Both the position numbers and the translations under genes were made by a program. 50,145 bases of DNA from a virus. Location of the stretch: positions 1 through 50,145 of IMG/VR virus record IMGVR_UViG_3300010400_000026, one strand, 5' to 3'. The notes beneath the pieces are model-generated. The model was given only the letters and a program-made list of their open reading frames with translations. It did no database searches and was not told the DNA's origin. Shown here in pieces: positions 30,867 to 40,101 of this stretch; position 1 is the stretch's first letter, and the number at the start of each line of letters is the position of its first letter.

Positions 30867-32332
30867 AAAAAGTTCTTATTTTTGTGCTGATCTATTTCCT
30901 GATTTGCCCCACACCGGTTATCTTCGCCGCGATCACGGCCACAACCGCGTGGGAGGTGCGTTCTGGCAGCGCGGCGACAAACGGGGGCGGATTTGATATA
31001 GCCACCGCGGGTACCAACATGGCGATCTTCGACAACAAGAACGCCGCAGGCTGCTCCAGCTGCCAATCGGCCAGCGTCAACATCTCCACAACAGATGCAG
31101 TTACGAACGGCACCACGACCATAACCTCAGCGACTGCGAACTTCTCATCTGCGATTGTGGGAAATGTCATCTACGTCACCGGAGGAACTGGTTCCATCAC
31201 TGCCGCATGGTATCAGGTCGCCACGTTTACTAACTCTACGACCATCGTGGTTGACCGGTCGACTGGGTTGACCACTGGCACGGGCGCGACTATGAACATC
31301 GGCGGCGCGCTTGACCTTCCCACCACTGCGAACTCCGTTCCCGTGGTTGCGGGCAATACGATCTGGGTCAAGGGTGCATCCTACACCGTCGCCAATGCCA
31401 CTTACGCCAACGGCACCGTTTCAGCGCCCATCTGGTGGGTGGGCTTCACATCAACTCACGGCGACGGCGGCAAGGCGACGCTCGTCGCCTCGGGCTCCAG
31501 CGGGCAGATGATTACCAGCGGAAACTACAATCGCTGGAACAATTGGACATGGGACGCAAACGGTGCCACCACGGCTGCCGAGGGGTGCTTCACTGCCGCG
31601 CAAGGCACTACAGCCGACAACATTGAATGCAAAAACTATGAGGCCGCCACTGGTATCAGTGGAGCCGCCCTAGGGACATTCACGAATTTGTACAGTCACG
31701 ATGGAAGATCCGGATGTACCCAGGCCGTTTCGAACCCGGCCCGCCTATCCAAATTTGTCATTGACACCCAGCCGTGCATCGGCATCGCTTTCACTTCTGG
31801 CTCTTGTACCAATGCCTGCAACTTGACAGTCGAAAATGGAATCATACGAAATGGGACTGGCGCTACCGGGCACGGGATCTCATCGACCGTCACATCGGGC
31901 GGCGTCATCATCGAGCGTGTAACCATCGACACCATGGCCGGCGACGCCATTCTGTGCAGCGGCGCAGATGTCTGTGTGAACACGGTTGGTCGCAACCTGA
32001 TTCTTTCGAACATTACGGGCACCGCACTCAACTCCAGCACCACGGACTACACGGCGGCCCAGTACACCGCGTTTGGATTTGACTACATCGGTTTCTACAA
32101 CAATGGCACCAACCGCACCCGCATTCCGGCTGGCGCGCACGATGTGACGATCTCCGCGCAGCCCTACATCGCCGCCGGCACGAACTATGGACTGAATAGC
32201 ATCGGGGGCGCGCAAGTGCGAGGACTCGGGTGGCCCGGCACTTTCCAGGGCCTGACCAGCACCGTCGATTACGGCGACTTGGGCGCGGCGCAGGCGCAGT
32301 CTGTTGCAAGCACTCGCGGCTACGCCCAGTAA
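30863..32332 (+). CDS. Exported beta-helix-type protein
   Basis: 489 residues from GTG 30863 (GTGA overlap). Signal peptide (KKVLIFVLIYFLICPTPVIF), then AWEVRSGSAATNGGGFDIA, a start typical of phage/host surface beta-helix proteins. The rest is rich in Thr, Ser, Asn and Gly with repeated short strands (NGIIRNGTGATGHGISSTVT, GVIIERVTIDTMAGDAILCS), as in right-handed parallel beta-helices used for binding or cutting polysaccharides. Several Cys pairs would suit an oxidising compartment. No catalytic residues can be assigned by eye. Confidence 0.62.
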   Translation: MKKVLIFVLIYFLICPTPVIFAAITATTAWEVRSGSAATNGGGFDIATAGTNMAIFDNKNAAGCSSCQSASVNISTTDAVTNGTTTITSATANFSSAIVGNVIYVTGGTGSITAAWYQVATFTNSTTIVVDRSTGLTTGTGATMNIGGALDLPTTANSVPVVAGNTIWVKGASYTVANATYANGTVSAPIWWVGFTSTHGDGGKATLVASGSSGQMITSGNYNRWNNWTWDANGATTAAEGCFTAAQGTTADNIECKNYEAATGISGAALGTFTNLYSHDGRSGCTQAVSNPARLSKFVIDTQPCIGIAFTSGSCTNACNLTVENGIIRNGTGATGHGISSTVTSGGVIIERVTIDTMAGDAILCSGADVCVNTVGRNLILSNITGTALNSSTTDYTAAQYTAFGFDYIGFYNNGTNRTRIPAGAHDVTISAQPYIAAGTNYGLNSIGGAQVRGLGWPGTFQGLTSTVDYGDLGAAQAQSVASTRGYAQ

Positions 32333-32335
32333 ATC

Positions 32336-35300
32336 ATGCGGCGCTGTCTCCTATTTCTCCTGCTCGGCGGGCTCCACTGTTTCGGCCAGAACATCCAGAC
32401 CGTCTTCGAAGTGGATTCGCTGGGCGCGCAAACCAACCGTCCGATCACTTTCGGTCGCATCTTCGTCAAAGGCGAGATCACCGCCGGCAACTGCCCGCAA
32501 GTGCTGGTTGGTGGTACGGCCCCAACCCAGTGGCAGGCGGATGTGAAGAACTGGTGGGATGACGGCAGTGTCAAGTTCTCTGTCATCAGCTACGTCAAAA
32601 CCCTGGCCTCTGGCGGCTCGCACGCGATCACGTACACAAGCGGCGCGGCCTGCAACTCAGGCGGCGCTTTCGCCAACGGGATGACGCAAGCCCAGATGCT
32701 GGCTTTCAATTCCGGCGGTTCGGGATGGGGGGCGGAGCTGAACGTCAACGCGATCCCAAACTCGTTTTTCTCCACCGGCTTTGAAAACGGGACGATCCAG
32801 GACTATTGCGCGCCTGGCACCTTCAACGCCGGCGCTCAGGAATTCTGCTCGGGAAACAATGGCGGCAACGTCGAGATCACCGGAGTGGGCAGCACCACGG
32901 TCGTCGCGAGCCCGACGCATGCCGGCACGAAGGCGCTCAAGCTACAGGTTTCAACTCCCAACACTCCGACCAGCGGCGTACGCATGTTCCGCTGGCTCGA
33001 TCCACGGAACTCGCAAGCGAATTACTACTCGGTGTGGATGAACATCCCACAGCGCTACACCCTGACGGGCAACCCGGCCACCGGGCACTATGTCAATCTG
33101 TTTCAGTTCAAAAGCGCGAACGGCGCCGGTCGCATCGATCCGATCTGGGCGTTTCACATCAACGATGACGACCCCAGCCACTGGTATCTGCAAGCGGTCT
33201 GGGGCGACGGAGGCTTCACCGCAGCTGGGCCGCAGTCGGGCGATAACGTCAGCCGTAAGGTCTACACGCAGACGACCAAAGAGCTGCCCGTCAACCGGTG
33301 GGTGCACCTCGAGGCGTATCTCGAGCAGTCGAACGCTTTCGGCGGCCGGCTCACGATGTGGCAGGACGGCGTGCAGATTTTCGACTTCACGAACGTCCGG
33401 ACGAGCTACACCAACTGCGCGTATAACGCCTGGTGCGCCGATGACGAATGGTCGGTGAACCTCTACACGGACGGGTTGACCCCGAATCCGGCATATCTCT
33501 ACATCGACGACGTGTCGATTTACAACGCGCGCGCGAACGCAAAAGACATGCTCAGCGCGTTGCCGGATCCGTCGGGCTCTCCGGAGTGCGGCCCGGAGTA
33601 TTGGTTGAAAGGCCCAGTCGTCACGCAACTCAAGCTCCATGACTGCACCTCGGCGGCAACTTACGATTTCGGGTTCAAAGACAAGCGGTTGACCGTACTC
33701 TCCGCAGCCATCACCGCAGCCGCGACCAGCATCAATCTGCTCTATCCGGGTGACGTTTGCAGGCTCGCTTTACCCACGGTCATCGACATTGAGCTCGAGA
33801 AGCTGAATGTGACCGCATGCACCGCCGGTGGGAATCCCTTGACCGTAACGCGCGGGTTCGGCGGCACCACAGCGGCCAGCCATGCGGCAGCGAAACACGT
33901 GGTTTCGGAATCCCAGGCCAGTCAACTGGCCGCGGCCCCGTCTTCAGGAGTAGTGGCACCACACACCTACAAAAGCCTGCATCCGATCTTCACGCTCTCG
34001 TTTTATCCCGGCCCGAATTACGCCTCTTCCACGTGTTCGGGAAGCGATCCCTATTGCTCGGTGAAGGTCGATTTCATCCTGGAAAACATCAAGAACACGA
34101 GCGTACAAGACCAGGTGTACAGCTTTGTGCTGAAGACCGGCCTGGGCCTGGCCACCGTGCACAGCCGCCCGAGCTTCACCCATGCGGCTTACGCGAGGTG
34201 GCGGGAAACCTTCTGGAGTGGGACTGGCCCCGGAGCGGTGCGCATTGATCCGAACTTCGCCTATCTGAAATCCACAAAAGTGCTGCCCAACTACGATCCA
34301 GCGGTTACTGTGAACCCAGCTGCGGACTATGGCACTTTCATCAACGCCGCGGTGAGTGATGGGGGTATCGTGGGCGGAAAATGCTGGCAATCGGCCAGCA
34401 CGAGTTGCGCCGGCCTACTGGTCAAGTCGATGAGCAGCAACAGTGAAGGTGCACCGATCCAGCGCGAAGAATTGGACTACCTGTATAACTCCAGCTCCTG
34501 CGGCTCACCGAACAGCGATTGCGCCAAAGCGCTTTACATGCTCACCGGGGAGAAGGGCGCTATTGATACGTTGCTGCCCGCAAGCCTCTGTACTGCGCAG
34601 CCTGGCTGCCGGTACGGTGGCACCTGGGATGCTCTTCAGTCGGCCCCGTATCACATCCGGGAAGGTCGATTCGGAGCCAGTGCTCCCAACGCATTCTATT
34701 CGTCTGCGCGTGCCTCGAAGGATGCAGGCGCGAATACCGCGGCGACGGCTGCCGTTGCAGGAAACCTGGTGATCGGGCGCCCGCAGTCCCGGCACGCATT
34801 TTCTGAGCAGTACGGCAACAGCACCTTGAGCCCCGCCGCCGGCTGCCGGGCACCGGGAGCGCTCGTACCCGTGAACTGCGCAACCACGAACGGCTGGAGT
34901 GTGGGTTTCAATGACATTCCGAATCATCTGGTCGATTACTATTTCCTGCCCTACATCCTCACCGGGGATGCGTTCTATCTGGAAGGCGAATATTTCGCGG
35001 CTTCTGTCAGTTTGTTGACGATCAATCCAGGTACCGGGATGTTTCAGTCGAATGGTTTTTTCGGCTACATTTCGCCGTCCGACGTCCCGCGCAACTTTGC
35101 CTGGGGGATGCAGGCCGTCTCCCGCGCTGCTTTCCTGGCGCCTGATGGATCCAAGGAAAGCGACTATTACGCGTCGATGCTCAACTCGGGCATCGAAGTA
35201 CAGGAAGGCTTCGCAAATCTCACGGGCACCAGCCTGACGCCTTCCGATACGGCGTGTGCAGCGTACAACGCCGCCACCGCGAATCGCTGGTGCTGGGGCA

Positions 35301-36025
35301 GAAAGACCGTGGCTCAGGACGCGATCGTAAAGAACCGTGCGCCGAACGTCGGCGCTTGCATGTCGTCGTCGAGTGACATCGATATCACCAAAAGCAATCA
35401 GGCCACGGGCGGCTATCTGGCTAACTTCCTCGTGCTCGCGGTCAATCAGATTTCGGAGCTCGGGTTCACACAGGCGAACGCCATCCGGGATGAGTACAAC
35501 AAGCGCATCACCGAAATGGTGATGGATGCGACGTTCAACCCGTACCTGGTGGCGGCCGTGCGCACTCCGGTCAAAGATGCTTCCGCAACGTGCCCGGCAT
35601 CTCCCATGCTCGCGAACCTGGCAGCCGTGAAAGACGCTTTCGTACCTACCGTCCAGGTGATAAACAACTTCTGCAGCGGAGGCCAGACGTGCAACGGCAT
35701 GACCAACCCCGCGGCACTGTGGGGCTTCAAATGCACGGATCACGACTATCCTCTGATCGCACGAGCCACGGCGGCTTACGCTGCGCAGAACTCGACCAGC
35801 ATCACGAACGCGAATTGCCCAGGTGGCATCTGCCTGGGTATCGCTGCGTTTGCGTGGCTCGACGCCGAAGTGCCCTACTTTTCAAAAAACAGCACCGTCA
35901 GCGGAACCTGCGGGACTTCGGATGTGCAGATCAAGTTCGCTTTGCAGCCGCGCACCGCCATCGTGGGCGGTAATTCGACGGCCATCAAAGGCGTCACCAT
36001 CACGGGAAAGGCAGCTATCCGATGA
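32336..36025 (+). CDS. Large exported polysaccharide-lyase-like protein
   Basis: 1229 residues. Signal peptide (RCLLFLLLGGLHCFG), then an N-terminal domain with FGRIFVKGEITAGNCPQVLV and WWDDGSVKFSVISYV, like exported rhamnogalacturonan-lyase-type (YetA/PcRGLX) proteins. Residues about 140-400 form an inserted jelly-roll (SFFSTGFENGTIQDYC, DDPSHWYLQAVWGDGG, VNRWVHLEAYLEQSN, LYIDDVSIYNAR), as in polysaccharide lyases. A short phage-type beta module (VTRGFGGTTAASHAA) comes next, and the C-terminal half is helical, toroid-like (DYYFLPYILTGDAFYLEGEY). It probably degrades capsule or slime; the enzyme class is inferred. Confidence 0.62.
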   Translation: MRRCLLFLLLGGLHCFGQNIQTVFEVDSLGAQTNRPITFGRIFVKGEITAGNCPQVLVGGTAPTQWQADVKNWWDDGSVKFSVISYVKTLASGGSHAITYTSGAACNSGGAFANGMTQAQMLAFNSGGSGWGAELNVNAIPNSFFSTGFENGTIQDYCAPGTFNAGAQEFCSGNNGGNVEITGVGSTTVVASPTHAGTKALKLQVSTPNTPTSGVRMFRWLDPRNSQANYYSVWMNIPQRYTLTGNPATGHYVNLFQFKSANGAGRIDPIWAFHINDDDPSHWYLQAVWGDGGFTAAGPQSGDNVSRKVYTQTTKELPVNRWVHLEAYLEQSNAFGGRLTMWQDGVQIFDFTNVRTSYTNCAYNAWCADDEWSVNLYTDGLTPNPAYLYIDDVSIYNARANAKDMLSALPDPSGSPECGPEYWLKGPVVTQLKLHDCTSAATYDFGFKDKRLTVLSAAITAAATSINLLYPGDVCRLALPTVIDIELEKLNVTACTAGGNPLTVTRGFGGTTAASHAAAKHVVSESQASQLAAAPSSGVVAPHTYKSLHPIFTLSFYPGPNYASSTCSGSDPYCSVKVDFILENIKNTSVQDQVYSFVLKTGLGLATVHSRPSFTHAAYARWRETFWSGTGPGAVRIDPNFAYLKSTKVLPNYDPAVTVNPAADYGTFINAAVSDGGIVGGKCWQSASTSCAGLLVKSMSSNSEGAPIQREELDYLYNSSSCGSPNSDCAKALYMLTGEKGAIDTLLPASLCTAQPGCRYGGTWDALQSAPYHIREGRFGASAPNAFYSSARASKDAGANTAATAAVAGNLVIGRPQSRHAFSEQYGNSTLSPAAGCRAPGALVPVNCATTNGWSVGFNDIPNHLVDYYFLPYILTGDAFYLEGEYFAASVSLLTINPGTGMFQSNGFFGYISPSDVPRNFAWGMQAVSRAAFLAPDGSKESDYYASMLNSGIEVQEGFANLTGTSLTPSDTACAAYNAATANRWCWGRKTVAQDAIVKNRAPNVGACMSSSSDIDITKSNQATGGYLANFLVLAVNQISELGFTQANAIRDEYNKRITEMVMDATFNPYLVAAVRTPVKDASATCPASPMLANLAAVKDAFVPTVQVINNFCSGGQTCNGMTNPAALWGFKCTDHDYPLIARATAAYAAQNSTSITNANCPGGICLGIAAFAWLDAEVPYFSKNSTVSGTCGTSDVQIKFALQPRTAIVGGNSTAIKGVTITGKAAIR

Positions 36026-36369
36026 AACAACGACTCGCAGTTGTGTTTGCACTCCTAGGGCTGCTCGCGCTCGCGCAGACCGGCGGTGTCACCGTCTCCG
36101 GCACCTCGACCGGCACAGGCCAGAACATCACGGGATCGATCACCCTCCCTTTCGCGCCAAGCGCGATCGCATTCAGTTGCTCTTCGCCGGCGATCGCCAA
36201 GGGCCAAACCGTGAGCTGCACCGCAACGCTCGACGCACCGGTACCGGCGGGCATGACGGCGACCATTACGCTCACCACCAGCCCGGCAACCGGGTTTACG
36301 GTGGCCACAGGCACTCCGACGATCGCGGCGGGCGCCAGCTCGGCCACGTTCGCCATCACACGTCAATGA
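36022..36369 (+). CDS. Exported single Ig-like domain
   Basis: 115 residues. Signal peptide ending LLALAQ (cut after ALA leaves Gln first). The mature part is an Ig/BIG-like sandwich with alternating strands (KGQTVSCTATLDAPVPAGMT, ATITLTTSPATGFTVA, SSATFAITRQ). Such domains bind sugars or proteins on surfaces. ATG 36022 overlaps the stop of the lyase-like gene, so the two are probably translated together. Confidence 0.65.
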   Translation: MKQRLAVVFALLGLLALAQTGGVTVSGTSTGTGQNITGSITLPFAPSAIAFSCSSPAIAKGQTVSCTATLDAPVPAGMTATITLTTSPATGFTVATGTPTIAAGASSATFAITRQ

Positions 36370-36617
36370 GCGCGCGGAAACTCCAGGACGATTCGCTCGA
36401 TTGCGAGCTGGTGGAACAGTGCACCAAGACGCGCGGCTATCAGCTCATCAGCCTGCGCCTGAGCCACATGCTGGAGACGAAACTGCGCGACCTCCGCGGA
36501 TCGCTCGACCAGGCCGGAACCGAACGGGCTCGCGGGTACCTGGACGCGATCGAGCGGTGTCTCGAACTTCCGGAAATTCTGATGAAAGAGTTCCGGGAAA
36601 AACCCAAGAAGCGATGA
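36366..36617 (+). CDS. Small helical hypothetical protein
   Basis: 83 residues, ATGA overlaps at both ends. Charged and helical (LRLSHMLETKLRDLRGSLDQ, ERARGYLDAIERCLELPEIL). No signal peptide, unlike its upstream neighbours, so this is where the exported block ends. Unrecognised. Confidence 0.55.
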   Translation: MSARKLQDDSLDCELVEQCTKTRGYQLISLRLSHMLETKLRDLRGSLDQAGTERARGYLDAIERCLELPEILMKEFREKPKKR

Positions 36618-36964
36618 CCGCGCCCGCCTACCTCGCGACGATCCGCTGCCACTACTGCCAGCGCTTTCACCAGCACCGCGAAATCCTGCGGCTGACGGGC
36701 GGGCCGGTCATGTGCTGGAAGTGCTGGCAATGGCACGAGCACGCGCTCAAGCTACTCTCAGGCGCGATCCCGCCAGGCTGCCAGGTCTGTGGCTTGACGT
36801 TCGCCGATCTGGAGGCACGCTCGGCTGACGGCAATACACGGATGTACGTTCACATGAAAGACGGACTCTACCAGGTGCTTTGTCGTATGTGCAGCGATGC
36901 CTACACCGTGAAACGGCGCGACCTTTACGGCGCGACCGAATTCGGGCACCGGTTGAAATTGTGA
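36614..36964 (+). CDS. Zinc-finger-like hypothetical protein
   Basis: 116 residues. Three Cys pairs: RCHYCQRFHQH, MCWKCWQWHEH, and GCQVCGLTFADL with a later LCRMC. Spacing suggests two zinc sites in a small compact protein. It sits directly before the scaffold gene. Function unknown. Confidence 0.58.
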   Translation: MTAPAYLATIRCHYCQRFHQHREILRLTGGPVMCWKCWQWHEHALKLLSGAIPPGCQVCGLTFADLEARSADGNTRMYVHMKDGLYQVLCRMCSDAYTVKRRDLYGATEFGHRLKL

Positions 36965-36975
36965 GGAGCAAGTAA

Positions 36976-37860
36976 TTGCCGAAAACAGCTGGCGTAGCCG
37001 ATGACGAGCAGGTTGTCGACTCCCGACATCCCGACGATCCGGATGCCCCGAAAGCGGGCGATGGTGCGGACAAAGGCAAGCCCAAGGAAGAACCGACTGT
37101 ATCGAAAAAGGAATACGACGCGCTCAAGAAACAGAACGAGGAGCTGGCCGAATCGGAGCGCTACTGGGCCGGCCAGGCCAAGGCCCGACCGAAGCCCGAA
37201 ACGGACGATACCGACGACGAGCCGGACCAGCAGGACGATGCTGCCGGTAAGCCCGATATCACCGATGACGACACGCCGGAGAAGTTCACCGACGAGCTGT
37301 CGACCAAGGGCATGCAAGCGCTCATCAAACGCGGTGTGCTCACGCGCAAAGAGGCCGAGTCACTATTCCGCAAGGTCGCGGCTGAGGAAGCCGAAAAAGT
37401 GGTGGGCCGCGCGGTCAGGCACCTCTCGACCGATGCCCAGATGGTGCGGGAATATCCCGACCTGAACGACGCCAAATCTCCGCTATTCAAGAAAACCGGC
37501 GAAGTCTTCCAGGAGATGGTTGCCGAAGATCCCGCGCTCAAGAAATCACCAGCCGCGCTGAAGCTGGCCGCCCGCACCGCCAAGCTCCAACTCGATCTGG
37601 AATCCCGGCAAAACGGGCACGAGACGCGAGATCGGGACACCGACGACGACCGCGAGCAGTCGCGCGACCGGCAGCGGCGCATTGACGCGCAGAATGGCGA
37701 CCGCGGCCGCGGCGCACGCTCCGACATCGAGGACGAAGACCCTGGCCTGTCACCCATGCAACGCAAGTTCCTGGGCCAGATGAAGGTTTCGGAAGAAGAC
37801 TTCTCCAAATCGAAGAAGGAGCTGGGGGTCCAGACGAACGGAAACGGGAGGCGCCGGTGA
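36976..37860 (+). CDS. Capsid scaffolding protein
   Basis: 294 residues from TTG 36976 behind AGGAGC. Highly charged and low in complexity, with acidic linkers (DDTDDEPDQQDDAAGKPDI), a coiled-coil part near the N-terminus (SKKEYDALKKQNEELAESER), a central helical domain and a basic C-terminus (KSKKELGVQTNGNGRRR), the end that usually contacts the capsid. That and its place upstream of the decoration and capsid genes are typical of scaffolds, which shape the prohead and leave. No protease motif is seen. Confidence 0.72.
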   Translation: MPKTAGVADDEQVVDSRHPDDPDAPKAGDGADKGKPKEEPTVSKKEYDALKKQNEELAESERYWAGQAKARPKPETDDTDDEPDQQDDAAGKPDITDDDTPEKFTDELSTKGMQALIKRGVLTRKEAESLFRKVAAEEAEKVVGRAVRHLSTDAQMVREYPDLNDAKSPLFKKTGEVFQEMVAEDPALKKSPAALKLAARTAKLQLDLESRQNGHETRDRDTDDDREQSRDRQRRIDAQNGDRGRGARSDIEDEDPGLSPMQRKFLGQMKVSEEDFSKSKKELGVQTNGNGRRR

Positions 37861-38522
37861 GCAAGAAGCGCATTGTGCAGGGCATCGGTGAGTCCAAGGC
37901 CTTCAACGATCTGAACGCGCCCGAAGTCGACCCGCGCCTCAAGCACTGCCACGTGGGCGGAATGCCCGTCGAGAACCTACCCGACGATGTGAAGGTCCGG
38001 CTGTTTTATCGCCAGACCGACGAAGGTATCGCCGAAGCGAACGAGGGCAAGGCCGACAGCGCCGCGCGTGTCAGCCAGGATCAGCTGGGCAAGCAGATCC
38101 AGGAGCGCCGCGATTTCCTGGAGAATAACATTCCGATGGAGCCGTGGGAGGCTCCTGATCCGCTCAAAGCCGTGGCTGACGCGCACGCGAAGCCCGGTAT
38201 GCGGCCAAAGTTTCTGAGTGAACGCCGGCTGAACAAAGAAGGCAATTTCACTCGTGGTTTCGAAGTCTGCATGGATGCCAGTGGCGATCCGGTGAAGATG
38301 GGCACGCTGGTGCTGGCCCACATGCCGGAAGAGATGGCCGAACGCCGGAACGAAACCTATCGGCGCAAGAGCGACGCTCATCTTGCAGAGGTCTATCAGA
38401 ATGCTCAGGGCGCCGGTGTGCGTCCCGAGGAACAATTGGAGAAGCAGGGGCAGACAAGGCGTGGCCGCGAGGCTCCCGAAATGTCCGAGGAATCGTACTT
38501 CCCGGTCGATTCCGCCAGATAG
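37857..38522 (+). CDS. Head-module hypothetical protein
   Basis: 221 residues, GTG 37857 in a GTGA overlap. Mostly polar and helical (LRLFYRQTDE-type segments such as VKVRLFYRQTDEGIAEANEG, SQDQLGKQIQERRDFLENN), with a short beta part (GFEVCMDASGDPVKMGTLVL). Lies between scaffold and decoration genes, so it is likely a head-assembly protein. No family recognised. Confidence 0.55.
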   Translation: MSKKRIVQGIGESKAFNDLNAPEVDPRLKHCHVGGMPVENLPDDVKVRLFYRQTDEGIAEANEGKADSAARVSQDQLGKQIQERRDFLENNIPMEPWEAPDPLKAVADAHAKPGMRPKFLSERRLNKEGNFTRGFEVCMDASGDPVKMGTLVLAHMPEEMAERRNETYRRKSDAHLAEVYQNAQGAGVRPEEQLEKQGQTRRGREAPEMSEESYFPVDSAR

Positions 38523-38571
38523 TCTTCAGCGCAGTTCCGGGTAATTCAAAACCGAAAGTGAGGGCCGATCC

Positions 38572-39096
38572 ATGGCTAACGTGGATAACCCGCATGGACT
38601 GCGACCGTTGATGCGCACGCTGAGTGGTGGTGTGCCGCATGTCCAACTATTCAAAAAAGTAGTGGGATATGGAACTGCGCTTTTCATGTGGGACGCCGTC
38701 TTCCGAGTGGCTGACGGCTCAGTCGATAAATCAGGCACGCCCGGAACGACGCTTTACAGCGGCGTGAATCTGAATCATGGCGCGGCTTCGAAGGCCACCG
38801 AGCACCTGGTCATCGTTGCCCCTGACGCCGTTTTTGAGTGTCAGGACAACGCCGACACCGATGGCTTCGCCGAAGCCGACATGGGGTTGAACGTCAACCT
38901 CGAACTGAACGCCGGCAGCGCAACGTTGCTCACCAGCGGACACGAACTCGATGAGTCCACCGTCGATGTGACGAACTCACTCGACGTGCACATGCTCCAG
39001 AAATTGGATGTGCCGGATAACGATTATGGCGCTCATCTGCGCGTCGAAATCGTATTCAACAAGCACCGCATGGGGCTTGTGGCGGTGGGGGTCTAA
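38572..39096 (+). CDS. Capsid decoration / head-associated protein
   Basis: 174 residues. ANVDNPHGLRPLMRTLSGGV at the start and DAVFRVADGSVDKSGTPGTT, with ADMGLNVNLELNAGSATLLT later, match a protein commonly encoded just upstream of the major capsid protein in podo- and siphoviruses (the MANxxNPxGLRP type), probably a capsid decoration or stabilising protein. GAGGG lies about ten bases before the ATG. Two bases separate it from the capsid gene. Confidence 0.72.
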   Translation: MANVDNPHGLRPLMRTLSGGVPHVQLFKKVVGYGTALFMWDAVFRVADGSVDKSGTPGTTLYSGVNLNHGAASKATEHLVIVAPDAVFECQDNADTDGFAEADMGLNVNLELNAGSATLLTSGHELDESTVDVTNSLDVHMLQKLDVPDNDYGAHLRVEIVFNKHRMGLVAVGV

Positions 39097-39098
39097 CC

Positions 39099-40022
39099 AT
39101 GGAAATTCGTGGAAATTTCTCCGACTTCTTCTTCGAGACGATGTTGCCCGCTCTCAACAGCGTGGTCTGGCAGAACTACAAAGCCAAGACCAAGATGGTG
39201 CCGCGTCTCTTCCAGATCGAGGGCTCCGAGCGCTCGATCGAGCAGTTCAGCCAAGTCTCCGGCGTGGGTTTGTTGGCTGAGATCCCGGAAACGGGCGAGG
39301 TCCGCACCGACCAAATGATGCAGGGATTCGACAGCTTGTTTAAACACAAGCGGTTCGGCCTCGGCATTGAAACCTCGCGCGATCTGGTCGAAGACGACAA
39401 GATCGGGCTGGTACGCCGCGGTGCGAGCGAACTCGGGCTCTCCGCGACGGAGACCCAGGAGATCGACGGCGCGAGTACGTTCAATAACGCGTTTTCCGGT
39501 TCGTTCGTCGGGCCGGATGCCGTTGCGTTGTGCTCGGCTTCGCATCCGCTGTTCAAGGTTGGGGGCGTGCAATCCAACACGCTCTCGGTTGCGGCCGATC
39601 TGGATGTCACTTCGCTCGAGCTGGCGCTCACCGATTGGGAGACGCAGCGCAAGGCGAATGGTCATCAGATCAGCCTGCCGACGCCGCGCCTGCTGGCAGC
39701 GCCGGCCAATCGCTGGAATGCTCACGAGATCCTGAAGGGCTCGTGGCGCTCCGATACCGCCAACCGCACGGTGAATGCTTTCCAGTACGGAGAGCATGGC
39801 CCGGTCGATGACATCCTGATCTGGCCGAAGCTGACCGATCCGGACGCCTGGTTTCTGGTGGCGCCGCCGGATTCGACCGGCTTGATTTGGTTCTGGCGCG
39901 TGAAGACCTATACCCGTGGTTTCTTCGATGACCGCACGGAACGCGGCGGCACCATCGTTCGCTACAAGAAGTCGCACGGGTGGTACGACTACCTGGGCGT
40001 GTACGGTTCACCCGGAGCGTAG
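39099..40022 (+). CDS. Major capsid protein
   Basis: 307 residues. Features: an N-terminal helix (MEIRGNFSDFFFETMLPALN), then a region with GFDSLFKHKRFGLGIETSRD, LFKVGGVQSNTLSVAADLDV, LLAAPANRWNAHEILKGSWR, and a C-terminal WFLVAPPDSTGLIWFWRVKT followed by GFFDDRTERGGTIVRYKKSH. These match the Mu-gpT-like / HK97-fold capsid group as I know it. The gene position (after scaffold and decoration) agrees. Hundreds of copies would form the shell. The next 79 bases hold only a ribosome site and no clear terminator. Confidence 0.85.
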   Translation: MEIRGNFSDFFFETMLPALNSVVWQNYKAKTKMVPRLFQIEGSERSIEQFSQVSGVGLLAEIPETGEVRTDQMMQGFDSLFKHKRFGLGIETSRDLVEDDKIGLVRRGASELGLSATETQEIDGASTFNNAFSGSFVGPDAVALCSASHPLFKVGGVQSNTLSVAADLDVTSLELALTDWETQRKANGHQISLPTPRLLAAPANRWNAHEILKGSWRSDTANRTVNAFQYGEHGPVDDILIWPKLTDPDAWFLVAPPDSTGLIWFWRVKTYTRGFFDDRTERGGTIVRYKKSHGWYDYLGVYGSPGA

Positions 40023-40101
40023 GCGCACATCGTCAACTTCGGGGATTGGGGCCGCTTCTCCCTCCCAGATGGCCGCCCCGCCTTAAAGGAGAACTAAAAC
40101 C

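Noticed and set aside
34505-35743. 412-residue minus-strand frame
   Set aside because: Antisense to the lyase-like gene; composition is that of a shadow frame (Arg/His/Gly-rich, no fold features).
40023-40101. Terminator after the capsid gene
   Set aside because: Only about five G-C pairs (GGGGC/GCCCC) can form, with a large internal mismatch and no T-run.
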